From SIG603 sp044432645 (GTDB taxonomy: Bacteria; Bacillota; Clostridia; Oscillospirales; Acutalibacteraceae), in NCBI GenBank assembly GCA_044432645.1, contig JAWXUM010000031.1, positions 1 through 30,209 on the forward strand: 30,209 nt of DNA, written 5' to 3'. Numbering within the stretch: position 1 is the first letter of the stretch; the number at the start of each line of letters is the position of its first letter. Below, one piece after another: positions 14,792 through 22,262 of this stretch. The position numbers and the translations under genes were made by a program. The notes below the pieces were generated by a model. It saw nothing but the letters and a program-made list of their open reading frames with translations, was not told where the DNA came from and did no database searches.

Positions 14792-16045
14792 TTATTTGAA
14801 AGATATATTTTTAATTTTAACAAAACCTTTTATCTTGTCATTTTTAGCACAAATACTTAAATATCTAAGTATAACAGGAGTTTTCTCGATTTTGGGAATT
14901 TTCGCTTGGTATACGTTATCGCAAATGTTTATAAGTTCAACATTGTAAATTTCACAATCTTTTTCAAGCGTGTTCCAATAAGCACCAATTCCACTTGCAG
15001 TCATAATTGTAGCCATGAAAAAAACATGGTTATCAGATTGTTCTATCTCCATGGTCAAAGTGTAATCTTTGTTTGCCTGAATAGCAACACCCGGCCAAAG
15101 CGGACTGCGCAAAGCTAAATCAGTGCTCAAATTGTAAACAATAGCAGAATTTTCATGTATGGAATTTTCGCCATTAGTCAAAAACCAATGCATGTTGTAA
15201 TTGGTAAAATCCCAAGTTTTATTAAAATGCACATCTTCTTCGTCATCTTTGTCTATAACAACAGTGCCATCTGAATTAAAATTAAGTTCCATAACCCTAA
15301 TTCCACGGTAGAAAATGCTAGTGTCATGAAACTCGTTACATAAATATAATTTGTCATTAAACTTAAACACATCGTTATGTCCACCACCAATAAATTTCCC
15401 CATAAATTTATAAGGTCCTTTAAGTTTATCTGAAATAGCATATTTTGAGCCATATGCTAAATAATATGTATCGTTAACTTTAAAAACAGTAGATTTATCC
15501 GAAGTTTGACACTCGTTTCCGTCCTCATCGTAAACATGAATTCGGGCAGCATCACTTGCAAGCGACATCATGTCATCACCTAAAGTAGCACAGTAATAAT
15601 GTCCAGCACCAAAAAATATTGTGTGAACTCCATTTTCTTCAAAAACGCAAGGGTCATAAGATTTTGTGTCAGAAAACCCAGCTGGTATCAACGGTTTTTG
15701 TAAAATATCTACATAAGGGCCTTCGATTTGGTCGGAAACAACAACCCCAGTGTCATAAAATTTATTAGAAAAATACCAGTAAAATTTATTATCTTTTTTT
15801 TGAATATATCCAGCCCAACAAGTGTCACTTTCACCAATATATGTTTGTGTTGGTAAAATTTCACCATCTTTTCGCCAATTAATTAAATCTGCCGAAGAAA
15901 TAATTTGCCATTTATCCATAATCCAAGTGTTTTCAGTTCTCGGAGTTTTGTCATGTCCTGAAAAAATATAAACTCTGCCATTTTCAACAATGGCATGTGG
16001 GTCGGCAAAACCTTGCCCAGGGAATATGTTTTTATTAATAAGCAT
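14792..16045 (-). CDS. Glycoside hydrolase family 43-like protein
   Basis: A 417-residue protein with a five-bladed beta-propeller of the GH43 kind (about 1-275) and a C-terminal beta-rich region (about 278-417) that may be a carbohydrate-binding or accessory domain. Family members act as beta-xylosidases, arabinofuranosidases or arabinanases. The general base Asp15 (ADPHAI) and pKa-setting Asp131 (SYDPCVF) are present, as are SSADLINW and His223 (GGHNDVF). At the general-acid position the usual Glu of the EGPxxxK motif appears to be Asp183 (DKSTVFK), so activity or specificity may differ. No signal peptide: cytoplasmic, acting on imported oligosaccharides. ATG with AGGAGG upstream; promoter at 16073-16101. 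It is flanked by an IS fragment and a decayed ORF. Confidence 0.82.
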   Translation of the reverse strand: MLINKNIFPGQGFADPHAIVENGRVYIFSGHDKTPRTENTWIMDKWQIISSADLINWRKDGEILPTQTYIGESDTCWAGYIQKKDNKFYWYFSNKFYDTGVVVSDQIEGPYVDILQKPLIPAGFSDTKSYDPCVFEENGVHTIFFGAGHYYCATLGDDMMSLASDAARIHVYDEDGNECQTSDKSTVFKVNDTYYLAYGSKYAISDKLKGPYKFMGKFIGGGHNDVFKFNDKLYLCNEFHDTSIFYRGIRVMELNFNSDGTVVIDKDDEEDVHFNKTWDFTNYNMHWFLTNGENSIHENSAIVYNLSTDLALRSPLWPGVAIQANKDYTLTMEIEQSDNHVFFMATIMTASGIGAYWNTLEKDCEIYNVELINICDNVYQAKIPKIEKTPVILRYLSICAKNDKIKGFVKIKNISFK

Positions 16046-16072
16046 AAATTGCCTCCTGAAAAATTATAGTTA

Positions 16073-16101
16073 ATTATACTACTATTTTCAAATTAACACA
16101 A
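16073..16101 (-). promoter_or_regulatory. Predicted promoter of the GH43-like gene
   Basis: Minus-strand TTGTGT (16096-16101), 17 nt, TATAAT (16073-16078), about 27 nt upstream of the ATG. No catabolite-responsive element could be recognised nearby. Confidence 0.5.
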
Positions 16102-16153
16102 TGCATTTCTTGCTATGCTATGATTTTCTATTGTATTTTTCAAAAATATATGA

Positions 16154-16411
16154 TACTATATACCCAAACTCGAAAATATTTTAAGGGTAGGCAAAGACTT
16201 AAATATTGAGGAATATATGCAAGCACTAAGAAAAGAAGGGATGATACCGCATATTTTTCATCAAACCATATTAAGCAGAGCTGTCAACAAATGAAGAACA
16301 GACATAATTTGGCAATTCTTTGACACTGTTGGCATATACCTAGAAAAAGGTTCGTCATTGAAAAACTATGTGGAAATATCAATTGTAAATCCGATTAAAA
16401 TGGTATTCTAA
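16154..16411 (+). pseudogene. Decayed ORF, family not recognised
   Basis: An 85-codon frame broken by one internal TGA (16292-16294). The first part contains NIEEYMQALRKEGMIPHIF and the second, in the same frame, contains IIWQFFDTVGIYLEKGSSL. Both parts read like real protein (amphipathic, charged, with few rare residues). The first has no ribosome site and is preceded by a stop at 16151. It could be a remnant of a mobile-element or regulatory gene. I cannot name the family. It fills most of the 412-bp gap between the GH43-like gene and the URO-D-like gene; the rest is A/T-rich with the GH43 promoter at the left. Confidence 0.35.
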
Positions 16412-16457
16412 TTGAATTTAACCCTGTAAAAATACACTAAGGAGCTGTTATTGAATT

Positions 16458-17519
16458 ATGTTAATTGAAAATTTTGATGAAGTCTTAAAAAGAAATATTG
16501 AATTTATGTCAAATCCTGATAAAAAAGGTGTTTTGGTTAAAATAGGTAACCTTAAAGATAGCGAAAAATTTTATATAAAACCTCTTGAAGAGTGGAATTT
16601 TCCTGATGACTATAAAGAATATTCAGAACAAGGTTTAAAGGGTGTTAAACTAAAATATGAACAAAGACGAGGTATTTTAGATGACACTATTCCAATCGCT
16701 TGCCCTTATTATGGTATGGCTGAACACTCCGCTTTTGTTGGTGGAGAAGTAAGCTATGGTGCAAACACAAGCTATCATCACCACCCTATAAAAAATTGGG
16801 ATGATATGGCAAAACTTTCATTAGACGAAAAAAACCAAAACTTTCGTCTACTCTTAGACAGTATGGAGTACATAAAAGAGAAAAGTGAAAAAATGGGATT
16901 TGTTCTTTCGCTAAGAGGTGTTTCTGCTCCTATGGAACTAGCAAACACACTTCGTGGAAATGATTTTTTCACCGATATGTATGACGAAGAGGAAAATATT
17001 CGCAAATTACTTGAATTTTGTGTTGAAGCAGGACATTGGACTATTCAACATCAAAAGGAAATAATTGGAACTATGGCTGGTGGTGTCTTTACAGGCATGG
17101 GGCTTTGGCTTCCTAATAATGGAGTGGGACACGTTTCTGAAGATACGTCTACTATGTGTTCACCTGCTATGTACGAAGAGTTTGGCAAGCCATATACTGA
17201 AAAATTCCTAGAAAAATATGACGGAGGTGTTTTTCATCTTCACGCTATGGGTAAACATATCATTCCACTTGTTGCACAAATCGAAAAGGCTCGTGTTTTA
17301 CAAATAACGGATGACCCAAACCAGCCTTCACCAATAGAAATCTACAAAGAATACGCTGATGTTTTGAAAGATAAAATTACTTTTATTTCTGCAAATGAAC
17401 AGGAAATACTGGACAATATTGAATTTTTTGAAAACAGAAAAACAATCATAAGTTTACCAAATGTTGAAAATAAAGAACATGCAAAACGAATTCTAGATAT
17501 TTTAGAACATCTAAGATAA
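16458..17519 (+). CDS. Uroporphyrinogen decarboxylase (URO-D) superfamily protein
   Basis: A 353-residue TIM-barrel-like protein of the URO-D/MtaA-like superfamily, with the family stretches near GLWLPNNGVG, SPAMYEEFGKPY and a late strand with FHLHAMGKHIIP (His260, His262). True HemE is improbable: no other haem genes are nearby and the HemE N-terminal substrate motif is absent. The HxC...C zinc motif of corrinoid methyltransferases such as MtaA is also not seen. Related proteins of unproven function occur in carbohydrate-use clusters, which fits this position 47 nt before a GH28 gene. The ATG has GGAG 13 bases upstream, a long spacing, so the start is only moderately sure. Confidence 0.75.
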   Translation: MLIENFDEVLKRNIEFMSNPDKKGVLVKIGNLKDSEKFYIKPLEEWNFPDDYKEYSEQGLKGVKLKYEQRRGILDDTIPIACPYYGMAEHSAFVGGEVSYGANTSYHHHPIKNWDDMAKLSLDEKNQNFRLLLDSMEYIKEKSEKMGFVLSLRGVSAPMELANTLRGNDFFTDMYDEEENIRKLLEFCVEAGHWTIQHQKEIIGTMAGGVFTGMGLWLPNNGVGHVSEDTSTMCSPAMYEEFGKPYTEKFLEKYDGGVFHLHAMGKHIIPLVAQIEKARVLQITDDPNQPSPIEIYKEYADVLKDKITFISANEQEILDNIEFFENRKTIISLPNVENKEHAKRILDILEHLR

Positions 17520-17566
17520 TAAAACAGCATAAATCCTTAATAAATTCGAGAAAGGTTTGATAAATA

Positions 17567-18859
17567 ATGTATATTTCAGTTAAAGATTTCGGTGCTAAAG
17601 GTGACGGAGTTACTGTCGATACTTTAGCTATTCAAAAAGCTATCAATGAAACTAGTGAAAAAGGAGAAACACTTTATTTTCCTGCTGGTACTTATGTTAC
17701 ATCAACTCTATTTTTAAAGGATTTCACAAATATTCATTTGAGCCAAAAAGCTGTTATTCAATCAGTTACAAAAGCAGATGAGTTAAGTGACGATATTCCT
17801 GTTGTTGTCGAAGCCCCTAGTTTTACAAAGTGTCTTATTTATGCTAAGGGAATAGATAATATAACTATTTCAGGTAAGGGTAAAATTGATGGTATGGGAC
17901 AATGTTTTCCAACAGAACCAAGACCTATGTTAATTCGTTTTGAAAATTGTAAAAATATAACTTTTACAGATGTATTTTTAACTAATGCTGCTTCGTGGTG
18001 TTTTCACCTGATTTTGTGTGAAGATATTTTAATGGATAGAGTTAAAATATATTCTCATGCACAGCACAATAATGATGGTTTTGATATTGATAGTTGTAAA
18101 AATATGAGAATTTCAAACTGCGACATTAACACTCAAGATGATAGCATTTGCCCAAAAAGTACAACAGACACTCTTTGTGAAAATATTACAATAACTGGTT
18201 GTAATATAAAAAGTGACACTGCTGCTTTGAAACTAGGAACTTCGTCAAAAACTGGTTTCAGAAATATCGTCATGACAGGTTGCAACATATACGATTGCAT
18301 GATGGGCACAATTAAACTTTTAGCCGTTGACGGTGGTATAATCGAAAATGTTGTTATTTCTGATATTGCAATGCATAATGTTGGAAGTCCTTTATTTGTT
18401 AGACTTGGAAAAAGAAATTTATCATATGACATTGCTGCTGAAATGGATCACGGTAAAGGCAATGATAGAGGACCAGCAAGAAGTTTAATCAGAAATGTTA
18501 TGTTCACTAATATTGTAGCTAATGTAAATGCTGATAAAATTAGAAACCCTATTATGATTACAGGTCTTAAAGAAAAAAGCATTGAAAATATTACCATTTC
18601 TAATTTAGATATAAGTTTTTGTGGTGGTGGTACAAAAGAAGATGCAAAAAATATTGTTGATGATGACCCATACAAATATCCAGAACAGAGTTATTTTGGT
18701 GTGCTACCAATTTGGGGTATTTACGCTAGACACGTAGAGGAACTCAATATAGAAAACGTTAAATTAAGACTTTTAAGCAAAGACGAAAGAAGTGCAACTC
18801 TTTTTGAGAATGTAACAAAATTACAAGTTTTCAACTCTAAATATTGCGATTTTTTATAA
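17567..18859 (+). CDS. Glycoside hydrolase family 28 (polygalacturonase-like)
   Basis: A 430-residue right-handed beta-helix protein. It opens with the VKDFGAKGDGVTVDT...AIQKAI motif typical of pectate-lyase-like/GH28 proteins. The catalytic region carries Asp170 and Asp173 (HNNDGFDID) and Asp191-Asp192 (TQDDSICPKS), matching the NTD and DD motifs of GH28, followed by KLGTSSKTG and IKLL in place of the GHG and RIK motifs. GH28 enzymes hydrolyse galacturonan or related uronate/rhamnose linkages. No signal peptide, so it would work on oligosaccharides inside the cell. It is 47 nt downstream of the URO-D-like gene and probably cotranscribed. A weak GAAAGG ribosome site precedes the ATG. Confidence 0.88.
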   Translation: MYISVKDFGAKGDGVTVDTLAIQKAINETSEKGETLYFPAGTYVTSTLFLKDFTNIHLSQKAVIQSVTKADELSDDIPVVVEAPSFTKCLIYAKGIDNITISGKGKIDGMGQCFPTEPRPMLIRFENCKNITFTDVFLTNAASWCFHLILCEDILMDRVKIYSHAQHNNDGFDIDSCKNMRISNCDINTQDDSICPKSTTDTLCENITITGCNIKSDTAALKLGTSSKTGFRNIVMTGCNIYDCMMGTIKLLAVDGGIIENVVISDIAMHNVGSPLFVRLGKRNLSYDIAAEMDHGKGNDRGPARSLIRNVMFTNIVANVNADKIRNPIMITGLKEKSIENITISNLDISFCGGGTKEDAKNIVDDDPYKYPEQSYFGVLPIWGIYARHVEELNIENVKLRLLSKDERSATLFENVTKLQVFNSKYCDFL

Positions 18860-18964
18860 TATAATAAAAATTACGATATTATAGGGTATATATACCTAAT
18901 GAGTCATGCCAACTTTTTTTAAATAACCATCAACTTTAAAATATCGAAGTTATATGATATAAAT

Positions 18965-19002
18965 AAAAGATACTCAACTTTTTCAAAAGTTGAGTATCTT
19001 TT
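18965..19002. terminator. Bidirectional intrinsic terminator
   Basis: Arms AAAAGATACTCAACTTTT (18965-18982) and its complement (18985-19002) form a long stem bounded by T tracts. It lies between the GH28 stop (18859) and the convergent stop at 19016, and can end both units. Confidence 0.85.
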
Positions 19003-19015
19003 ATACTTATATGAA

Positions 19016-19522
19016 TTATTGCCATAGCACAATATTTTTTGTTTTTCTCATAAAAACAGATAAAAGCGAACCTGTGATAAATCCTACTGGAATTGATAAA
19101 ATCAGCAAATATGAAAGATATGAAATAACGCTTATATTACCAACTGTTACAATTCCAACTAAAATTTGCCCTGTATTATGAAAAGCTGCTCCTGCAATGC
19201 TTAGCCCTGTAACCGAAATTCCATTATCAATAAATTTTGATAAAATACACATTATCGCCCACGCAAAAATTCCGCCAAATAAACTGAAAAACACAGAAGA
19301 CATCCTGCCACTGACTACAGCAACAGCTAATACACGCACTAGCAAGATAAGAAAAGCCTCTTTTTTACCTATTCTCAATATTGCGTAAACAGTTACTATA
19401 TTAGCAAGTCCAAGTTTAAGACCCGGTAATACTAAATCCATCGGTACATATCTTTCAAGCAGTGAAATTATCATTGCAAGCGAGGCTAAAATTCCACAAG
19501 TAGAAATTTTTTTTACACTCAT
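19016..19522 (-). CDS. Gx transporter family protein (heptaprenyl diphosphate synthase component I-like)
   Basis: A 168-residue membrane protein with about five helices, matching the Hpre_diP_synt_I/Gx transporter family: ISTCGILASLAMIISLLERYVP, PGLKLGLANIVTVYAI and an AGAAFHNTGQILVG stretch. The family name reflects an old link to prenyl diphosphate synthesis; the fold resembles small ECF-type substrate-binding membrane proteins, so vitamin or precursor uptake is possible. The start at 19522 (MSVKK) is chosen over an upstream in-frame ATG at 19570 because GGGGTGAT is close by and the upstream residues overlap the preceding gene. It lies 4 nt after the NusG-II gene and is the last gene of the apbE operon. 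Confidence 0.85.
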   Translation of the reverse strand: MSVKKISTCGILASLAMIISLLERYVPMDLVLPGLKLGLANIVTVYAILRIGKKEAFLILLVRVLAVAVVSGRMSSVFFSLFGGIFAWAIMCILSKFIDNGISVTGLSIAGAAFHNTGQILVGIVTVGNISVISYLSYLLILSIPVGFITGSLLSVFMRKTKNIVLWQ

Positions 19523-19526
19523 ATCA

Positions 19527-19916
19527 TCACCCCACCACTGCATCAAAACTGATGTCAGTTTCATCACCAACGATTTTAAGTAGCAACTTATTAGGCATAC
19601 AAACTATAACTTCACCTGCTTTACTTATGTAACCTGTGTTTTCGCACACATGGTCATAGCAAGTGGAATTTATAATTCTCACCTGTTCCCCGACTATTTC
19701 AATGGTATTATGTGCTACATCATCAATTTCAATAGTCATTTGAGTATCTTCAGCAAGTTCAACTGTGTCTATTAATTCACCATTCATATATATTTCAAGC
19801 ACATTATTATCGTAAGTTTTAGGTGACATTAAAATAAAAATTATCACAGCAGATATTATTATAGCTAAAACAATAATAATATCCCCCTTTAACAGCTTCA
19901 CACCCTTAACCTGCAT
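19527..19916 (-). CDS. NusG domain II-containing membrane protein
   Basis: About 129 residues: one N-terminal membrane helix (about 11-31) and an exposed beta domain of the NusG_II family, with NSTCYDHVCENTGYIS and VCMPNKLLLKI as family landmarks. The two cysteines spaced C-x4-C and a third in VCMPNK could be redox active or paired outside the cell. The start is uncertain: ATG 19916 follows GGGTGAT, while a GTG at 19925 is also in frame. Either start overlaps the end of apbE. This type of protein is commonly encoded between ApbE and Gx transporter genes in Clostridia; its role is unknown. Confidence 0.83.
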   Translation of the reverse strand: MQVKGVKLLKGDIIIVLAIIISAVIIFILMSPKTYDNNVLEIYMNGELIDTVELAEDTQMTIEIDDVAHNTIEIVGEQVRIINSTCYDHVCENTGYISKAGEVIVCMPNKLLLKIVGDETDISFDAVVG

Positions 19917-20892
19917 ACTTATCACCCAATGTTACATTTAAATTGTCACTGTAATAAACAGTGTCATCATCTTTAATAATAATCACGTCAATTTCTTCTA
20001 TGCTTTGCGCAAAAGCTATCGCATTATCAAACCCCATAGCAAACAAAGCTGTTGCGTAAATATCTGCAAGTGTTGAACTTTCAGATATTACTGTAACGCT
20101 TTTTATGTTCTGAGTTGTTGGGTAACCAGTTTTAGAGTCGAAAATATGATGATAAATAACTCCGTCCTCTTCAAAATAACGCTCATACGCACCAGTTGTT
20201 ACTATAGAAGTATCAGTTGTTTGAACGGATATATTAACTTGTGTTGTATCATCTGGGTCGGTTACTCCAATGTTCCAAAGCGAGCCGTCCTCTTTTTGAC
20301 CATAAGTATAAATATTCCCTGCAAGTGAAATAACTCCACAAACAACATCATTTTCTTTGTAAATATCAACTACCATATCAGCAGCGTATCCTTTACCAAC
20401 AGCGCCTAAATCTATTTGAGCACCGTTTAAAAGCTGAACTTTGTTATCGCCTAAAAGTATAATGTTTTTGTACGAAACGGTTTCAAGCGCTTTTTCAATT
20501 TCTTCCTCACTTGGAACTCTTGCATTTTCTGTTCCAATACCCCAAAGGTCTGTTATAGCACAAATTGTTGGGTCGAAAGCACCGTCTGTTAGCTCTGCAA
20601 TTTCCAAAGCAATTTCTAAAATTTCATAAGTAGTATCGCTAACCTCCACTGCTTCGCCATTACTATTATTTAGTTTATAAATATCACTGTTTTCATTTGT
20701 TCTAGAAATCATACTCTCTAAATTAAAAATAGCTGTTTGGCTTTCTGCAATTGCACCACTTGGTTCGACACTTGTAGCAGTTATGCTCATATATGTATCC
20801 ATTGCGAAAAAATCTGCTGATTGTTCTTGGTATTTTGCCTGACACGCTGTTAAACTAAGCAAGAAAATTAATATTATAAAGATTTTTTTCAT
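19906..20892 (-). CDS. apbE: FAD:protein FMN transferase, lipoprotein (ApbE)
   Basis: It covalently attaches FMN from FAD to threonines of target proteins such as RnfD/RnfG or FMN_bind proteins, outside the membrane, with Mg2+. The 328-residue product has a lipoprotein signal peptide with lipobox LTAC (Cys17). Family motifs follow: AMDTYMSI, IDLGAVGKGYAAD (flavin site), SLAGNIYTYG and the metal-site region TTGAYERYF...HHIFDSKTGYP. The start at 20892 is chosen because GAGG precedes it and it begins the signal peptide; a longer in-frame extension to 20970 would run through the promoter. First gene of a three-gene leftward operon. No obvious FMN_bind target is in the window. Confidence 0.94.
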   Translation of the reverse strand: MKKIFIILIFLLSLTACQAKYQEQSADFFAMDTYMSITATSVEPSGAIAESQTAIFNLESMISRTNENSDIYKLNNSNGEAVEVSDTTYEILEIALEIAELTDGAFDPTICAITDLWGIGTENARVPSEEEIEKALETVSYKNIILLGDNKVQLLNGAQIDLGAVGKGYAADMVVDIYKENDVVCGVISLAGNIYTYGQKEDGSLWNIGVTDPDDTTQVNISVQTTDTSIVTTGAYERYFEEDGVIYHHIFDSKTGYPTTQNIKSVTVISESSTLADIYATALFAMGFDNAIAFAQSIEEIDVIIIKDDDTVYYSDNLNVTLGDKYAG

Positions 20893-20934
20893 TATAACCT
20901 CGTTAATAATTTTGAAGATATGTATTTGAAGATA

Positions 20935-20963
20935 ATTATATACCATAACGTTGATAAAAACAA
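20935..20963 (-). promoter_or_regulatory. Predicted sigma-A promoter of the apbE operon
   Basis: Minus-strand TTGTTT (20958-20963), 17 nt, TATAAT (20935-20940), 42 nt upstream of the ATG at 20892. The rest of the 248-bp gap to hisZ is A/T-rich and holds only the his promoter. Confidence 0.55.
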
Positions 20964-21077
20964 CATACATTAAAGCAAATCTTTTTATTTTGAACTAGCA
21001 CTTTTCTATATTTTATTATATTAAAACAAATTTATAATATATTTAAATAAATACTAACTCTGATTTTCACAATTTAC

Positions 21078-21106
21078 TTGACTAAAGTGCTTTTTTTGTA
21101 TATAAT
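21078..21106 (+). promoter_or_regulatory. Sigma-A promoter of the histidine operon
   Basis: TTGACT (21078-21083), exactly 17 nt, TATAAT (21101-21106): one mismatch from consensus. Transcription should begin near 21113, leaving a leader of about 28 nt before hisZ. That is too short for a T-box or peptide attenuator. Confidence 0.82.
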
Positions 21107-21140
21107 GATATTGAATTTATATATAGCAATGGAGAAAATA

Positions 21141-22262
21141 ATGGAGATTACAAGCTCGAATTTTAATAAAGAAGAATTGGTCACACAAAATTTAAGACAT
21201 CTGTTTTCAAACTATGGTTATAGCAGATACACAATGGGTAAATTTGAACCTTATGATATTTATCTAGCAAATAAGGCTTTTTTAGATGATGAAAAAATAA
21301 TAACTTTTACTGACGGCACTGGCAAATTAATGGCTCTTAAACCCGACGTCACTATAAGCATTATTAAGAACTTACCCGCAACCCAAAAAAGCTTAAAAGT
21401 TTATTACAGTGAAAATGTCTTTCGTATGCGTGCCCCTAACAGTGAATATCACGAAATTGCACAAATGGGTGTTGAATATATTGGAGCTAACAGTTGTTAC
21501 TCTGAAGCTGAAATTGTTTATTTGGCTTCGCTAAGCCTTAAAACTATTAACGAAGATTATTTGCTTAATGTAAGCCATATGGGCTTTTTGAGTGTCATTT
21601 TAGAAAATAAGGATTTGACTCGGGAACAACAAAATGAAATGATTGAGGCTTTAAAAGCTAAAAACTCTCACACTTTAAAAACTTTGCTTGAAAAGTCTAG
21701 CCTAAGCGATGAGATTTCAAACAGTATTTTAGCAATGGCTTCACTAAATGGCTATTATTTGGAAACTTTGGAAAAAGCTAAGCAAATTTGTGTAACAGCC
21801 CAAATGGAAAAAGCTTATGACGAACTTTTAACGCTTTATAAAGCTTTGGAAAATACTGAAGTTAAGAATTATTTAAGACTAGATTTTTCTATTATCAACG
21901 ATAATGATTATTACAACGGTATTGTTTTAAAAGGTTTTGTACGTGGTGTGCCAAAACCTGTTTTAGCTGGTGGCAGATATGACAAACTTATGACAAGGTT
22001 TAATAAGCCTCAATGTGCATTAGGTTTCGCTTTGTATTTAGGTGAACTTTCAAGAATGTTTGCACAAAAAAATGAATTTGATGTAGACTCTTTACTTTTA
22101 TATAACGAAAATCAAGATGTCGCATTTGTTATGAGTGCTGTTAGAATTTTGTGTGAAAATGGCTCTGTAAGGGCTGAAACATTTATTCCAAACGCTTATA
22201 CTGCAAAAAATATATATTCTTTGCAAGATGACGGAACATTCAAGGAGGTAAAACCATGCTAA
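21141..22262 (+). CDS. hisZ: ATP phosphoribosyltransferase regulatory subunit HisZ
   Basis: A HisRS-like protein that pairs with short-form HisG to make the first enzyme of histidine synthesis and sense histidine. The 373-residue product has class II synthetase-like motifs: an ALKPDVTISI region (motif 2 follows, with YYSENVFRMR), DFSIINDNDYYNGIVLKGF and AGGRYDKL. It lacks the C-terminal tRNA-binding domain of true HisRS. The ATG at 21141 is chosen because GGAG (21131-21134) is six bases upstream; longer in-frame starts at 21078 and 21129 fall in the promoter or before the ribosome site. It overlaps hisG by 7 nt. Confidence 0.93.
   Translation: MEITSSNFNKEELVTQNLRHLFSNYGYSRYTMGKFEPYDIYLANKAFLDDEKIITFTDGTGKLMALKPDVTISIIKNLPATQKSLKVYYSENVFRMRAPNSEYHEIAQMGVEYIGANSCYSEAEIVYLASLSLKTINEDYLLNVSHMGFLSVILENKDLTREQQNEMIEALKAKNSHTLKTLLEKSSLSDEISNSILAMASLNGYYLETLEKAKQICVTAQMEKAYDELLTLYKALENTEVKNYLRLDFSIINDNDYYNGIVLKGFVRGVPKPVLAGGRYDKLMTRFNKPQCALGFALYLGELSRMFAQKNEFDVDSLLLYNENQDVAFVMSAVRILCENGSVRAETFIPNAYTAKNIYSLQDDGTFKEVKPC

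Noticed and set aside
16458..17519. True uroporphyrinogen decarboxylase (hemE)
   Set aside because: The HemE N-terminal substrate motif is not seen and the neighbours are glycosidases, so only the superfamily is called.
20893..20970. Longer N-terminus for ApbE
   Set aside because: It would bury the lipoprotein signal peptide behind 26 extra residues and overlap a TTGTTT-17-TATAAT promoter.
21078..21140. Longer N-terminus for HisZ
   Set aside because: The extra codons lie on the -35/-10 promoter and the leader; the ribosome site GGAG at 21131-21134 points to ATG 21141.
21000..21140. T-box or other riboswitch before the his operon
   Set aside because: The predicted leader is about 28 nt and has no stem or T-box consensus.
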